Below are positions 5,963 to 6,057 of a stretch of 6,057 bases of DNA, in pieces. How positions within the stretch are numbered: the stretch's first letter is position 1; every line of letters starts with the position of its first letter. The notes under the pieces were generated by a model. That model saw nothing but the letters and a program-made list of their open reading frames with translations. It was not told the origin of the DNA and made no database searches. The DNA comes from an uncultured Tannerella sp. (GTDB lineage: Bacteria; Bacteroidota; Bacteroidia; Bacteroidales; Tannerellaceae), in the NCBI GenBank assembly GCA_938036405.1, contig CALHPT010000371.1:1-6057 (forward strand), given 5' to 3'. Both the position numbers and the translations under genes were made by a program.

Positions 5963-6057
5963 TGCATCATGGCGCGAGGAACCCTGAAGAAAGGCGCAGC
6001 GTCTGGCCTGGTCTGGTTTTGTGGACCGGGTGTTTTGAGGGTTGTTGGTTGTTATTG

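Noticed and set aside
5736..5987. An 83-codon plus-strand frame opposite the acidic frame
   Set aside because: Its Ser/Thr/Ala/Pro/Met-rich product and lack of a ribosome binding site suggest a shadow; the minus-strand frame has better codon use and matches the operon direction.
1..6057. CRISPR array, tRNA, rRNA, insertion sequence or phage attachment site
   Set aside because: No regularly spaced repeats, tRNA-like cloverleaf, rRNA-like sequence, transposase or terminal inverted repeats were seen in either strand.

Overview
The window is a 6 kb piece of a moderately GC-rich bacterial genome. Hand counts of individual 60-base lines give about 60-70% G+C over most of the coding sequence. GTG starts and short GGAG-type ribosome binding sites are used. 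I cannot name the organism. The base composition and the style of the two large proteins would fit a gut actinobacterium (Coriobacteriia or a relative), but this is a guess. Everything confidently coding lies on the minus strand, so the window reads functionally from right to left.

Layout in transcription order: (1) A small acidic open frame of unknown function (5714-5962) whose frame stays open to the right edge, so it may be the tail of a larger gene. (2) A 697-residue Eco57I-like adenine-N6 DNA methyltransferase (3589-5682, GTG start) with an FTP motif, an unusual SAM-binding loop, an NPPY catalytic motif and a C-terminal target-recognition half. (3) A 1110-residue ATP-dependent restriction subunit (254-3586) that begins 2 bases after the methyltransferase stop. 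It combines an N-terminal GIY-YIG-like (T5orf172-type) nuclease domain, a superfamily 2 helicase motor, a long charged linker and a C-terminal domain resembling the front half of an N6-adenine methyltransferase. (4) A 253-base AT-richer flank (1-253) with no confident gene, only a short open frame that may be a gene remnant.

Together the two large genes form a compact restriction-modification system without a separate specificity gene. The first protein probably recognises and methylates the site. The second probably translocates on and cuts unmodified DNA, using a GIY-YIG-type domain where classical Type I and III enzymes use PD-(D/E)XK. The 2-base gap, with the second gene's ribosome binding site inside the end of the first, indicates translational coupling.

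The most distinctive signals are: an AT-rich block confined to the catalytic-downstream and target-recognition part of the methyltransferase, suggesting exchange of specificity; the methyltransferase-like tail on the helicase, which lacks any NPPY motif; departures from consensus in the nuclease domain and in helicase motif VI; a perfect 13-base palindrome over the stop/start junction; and the unexplained acidic open frame upstream. The protein families themselves look familiar, so the system as a whole is probably an under-characterised rather than wholly new restriction system.
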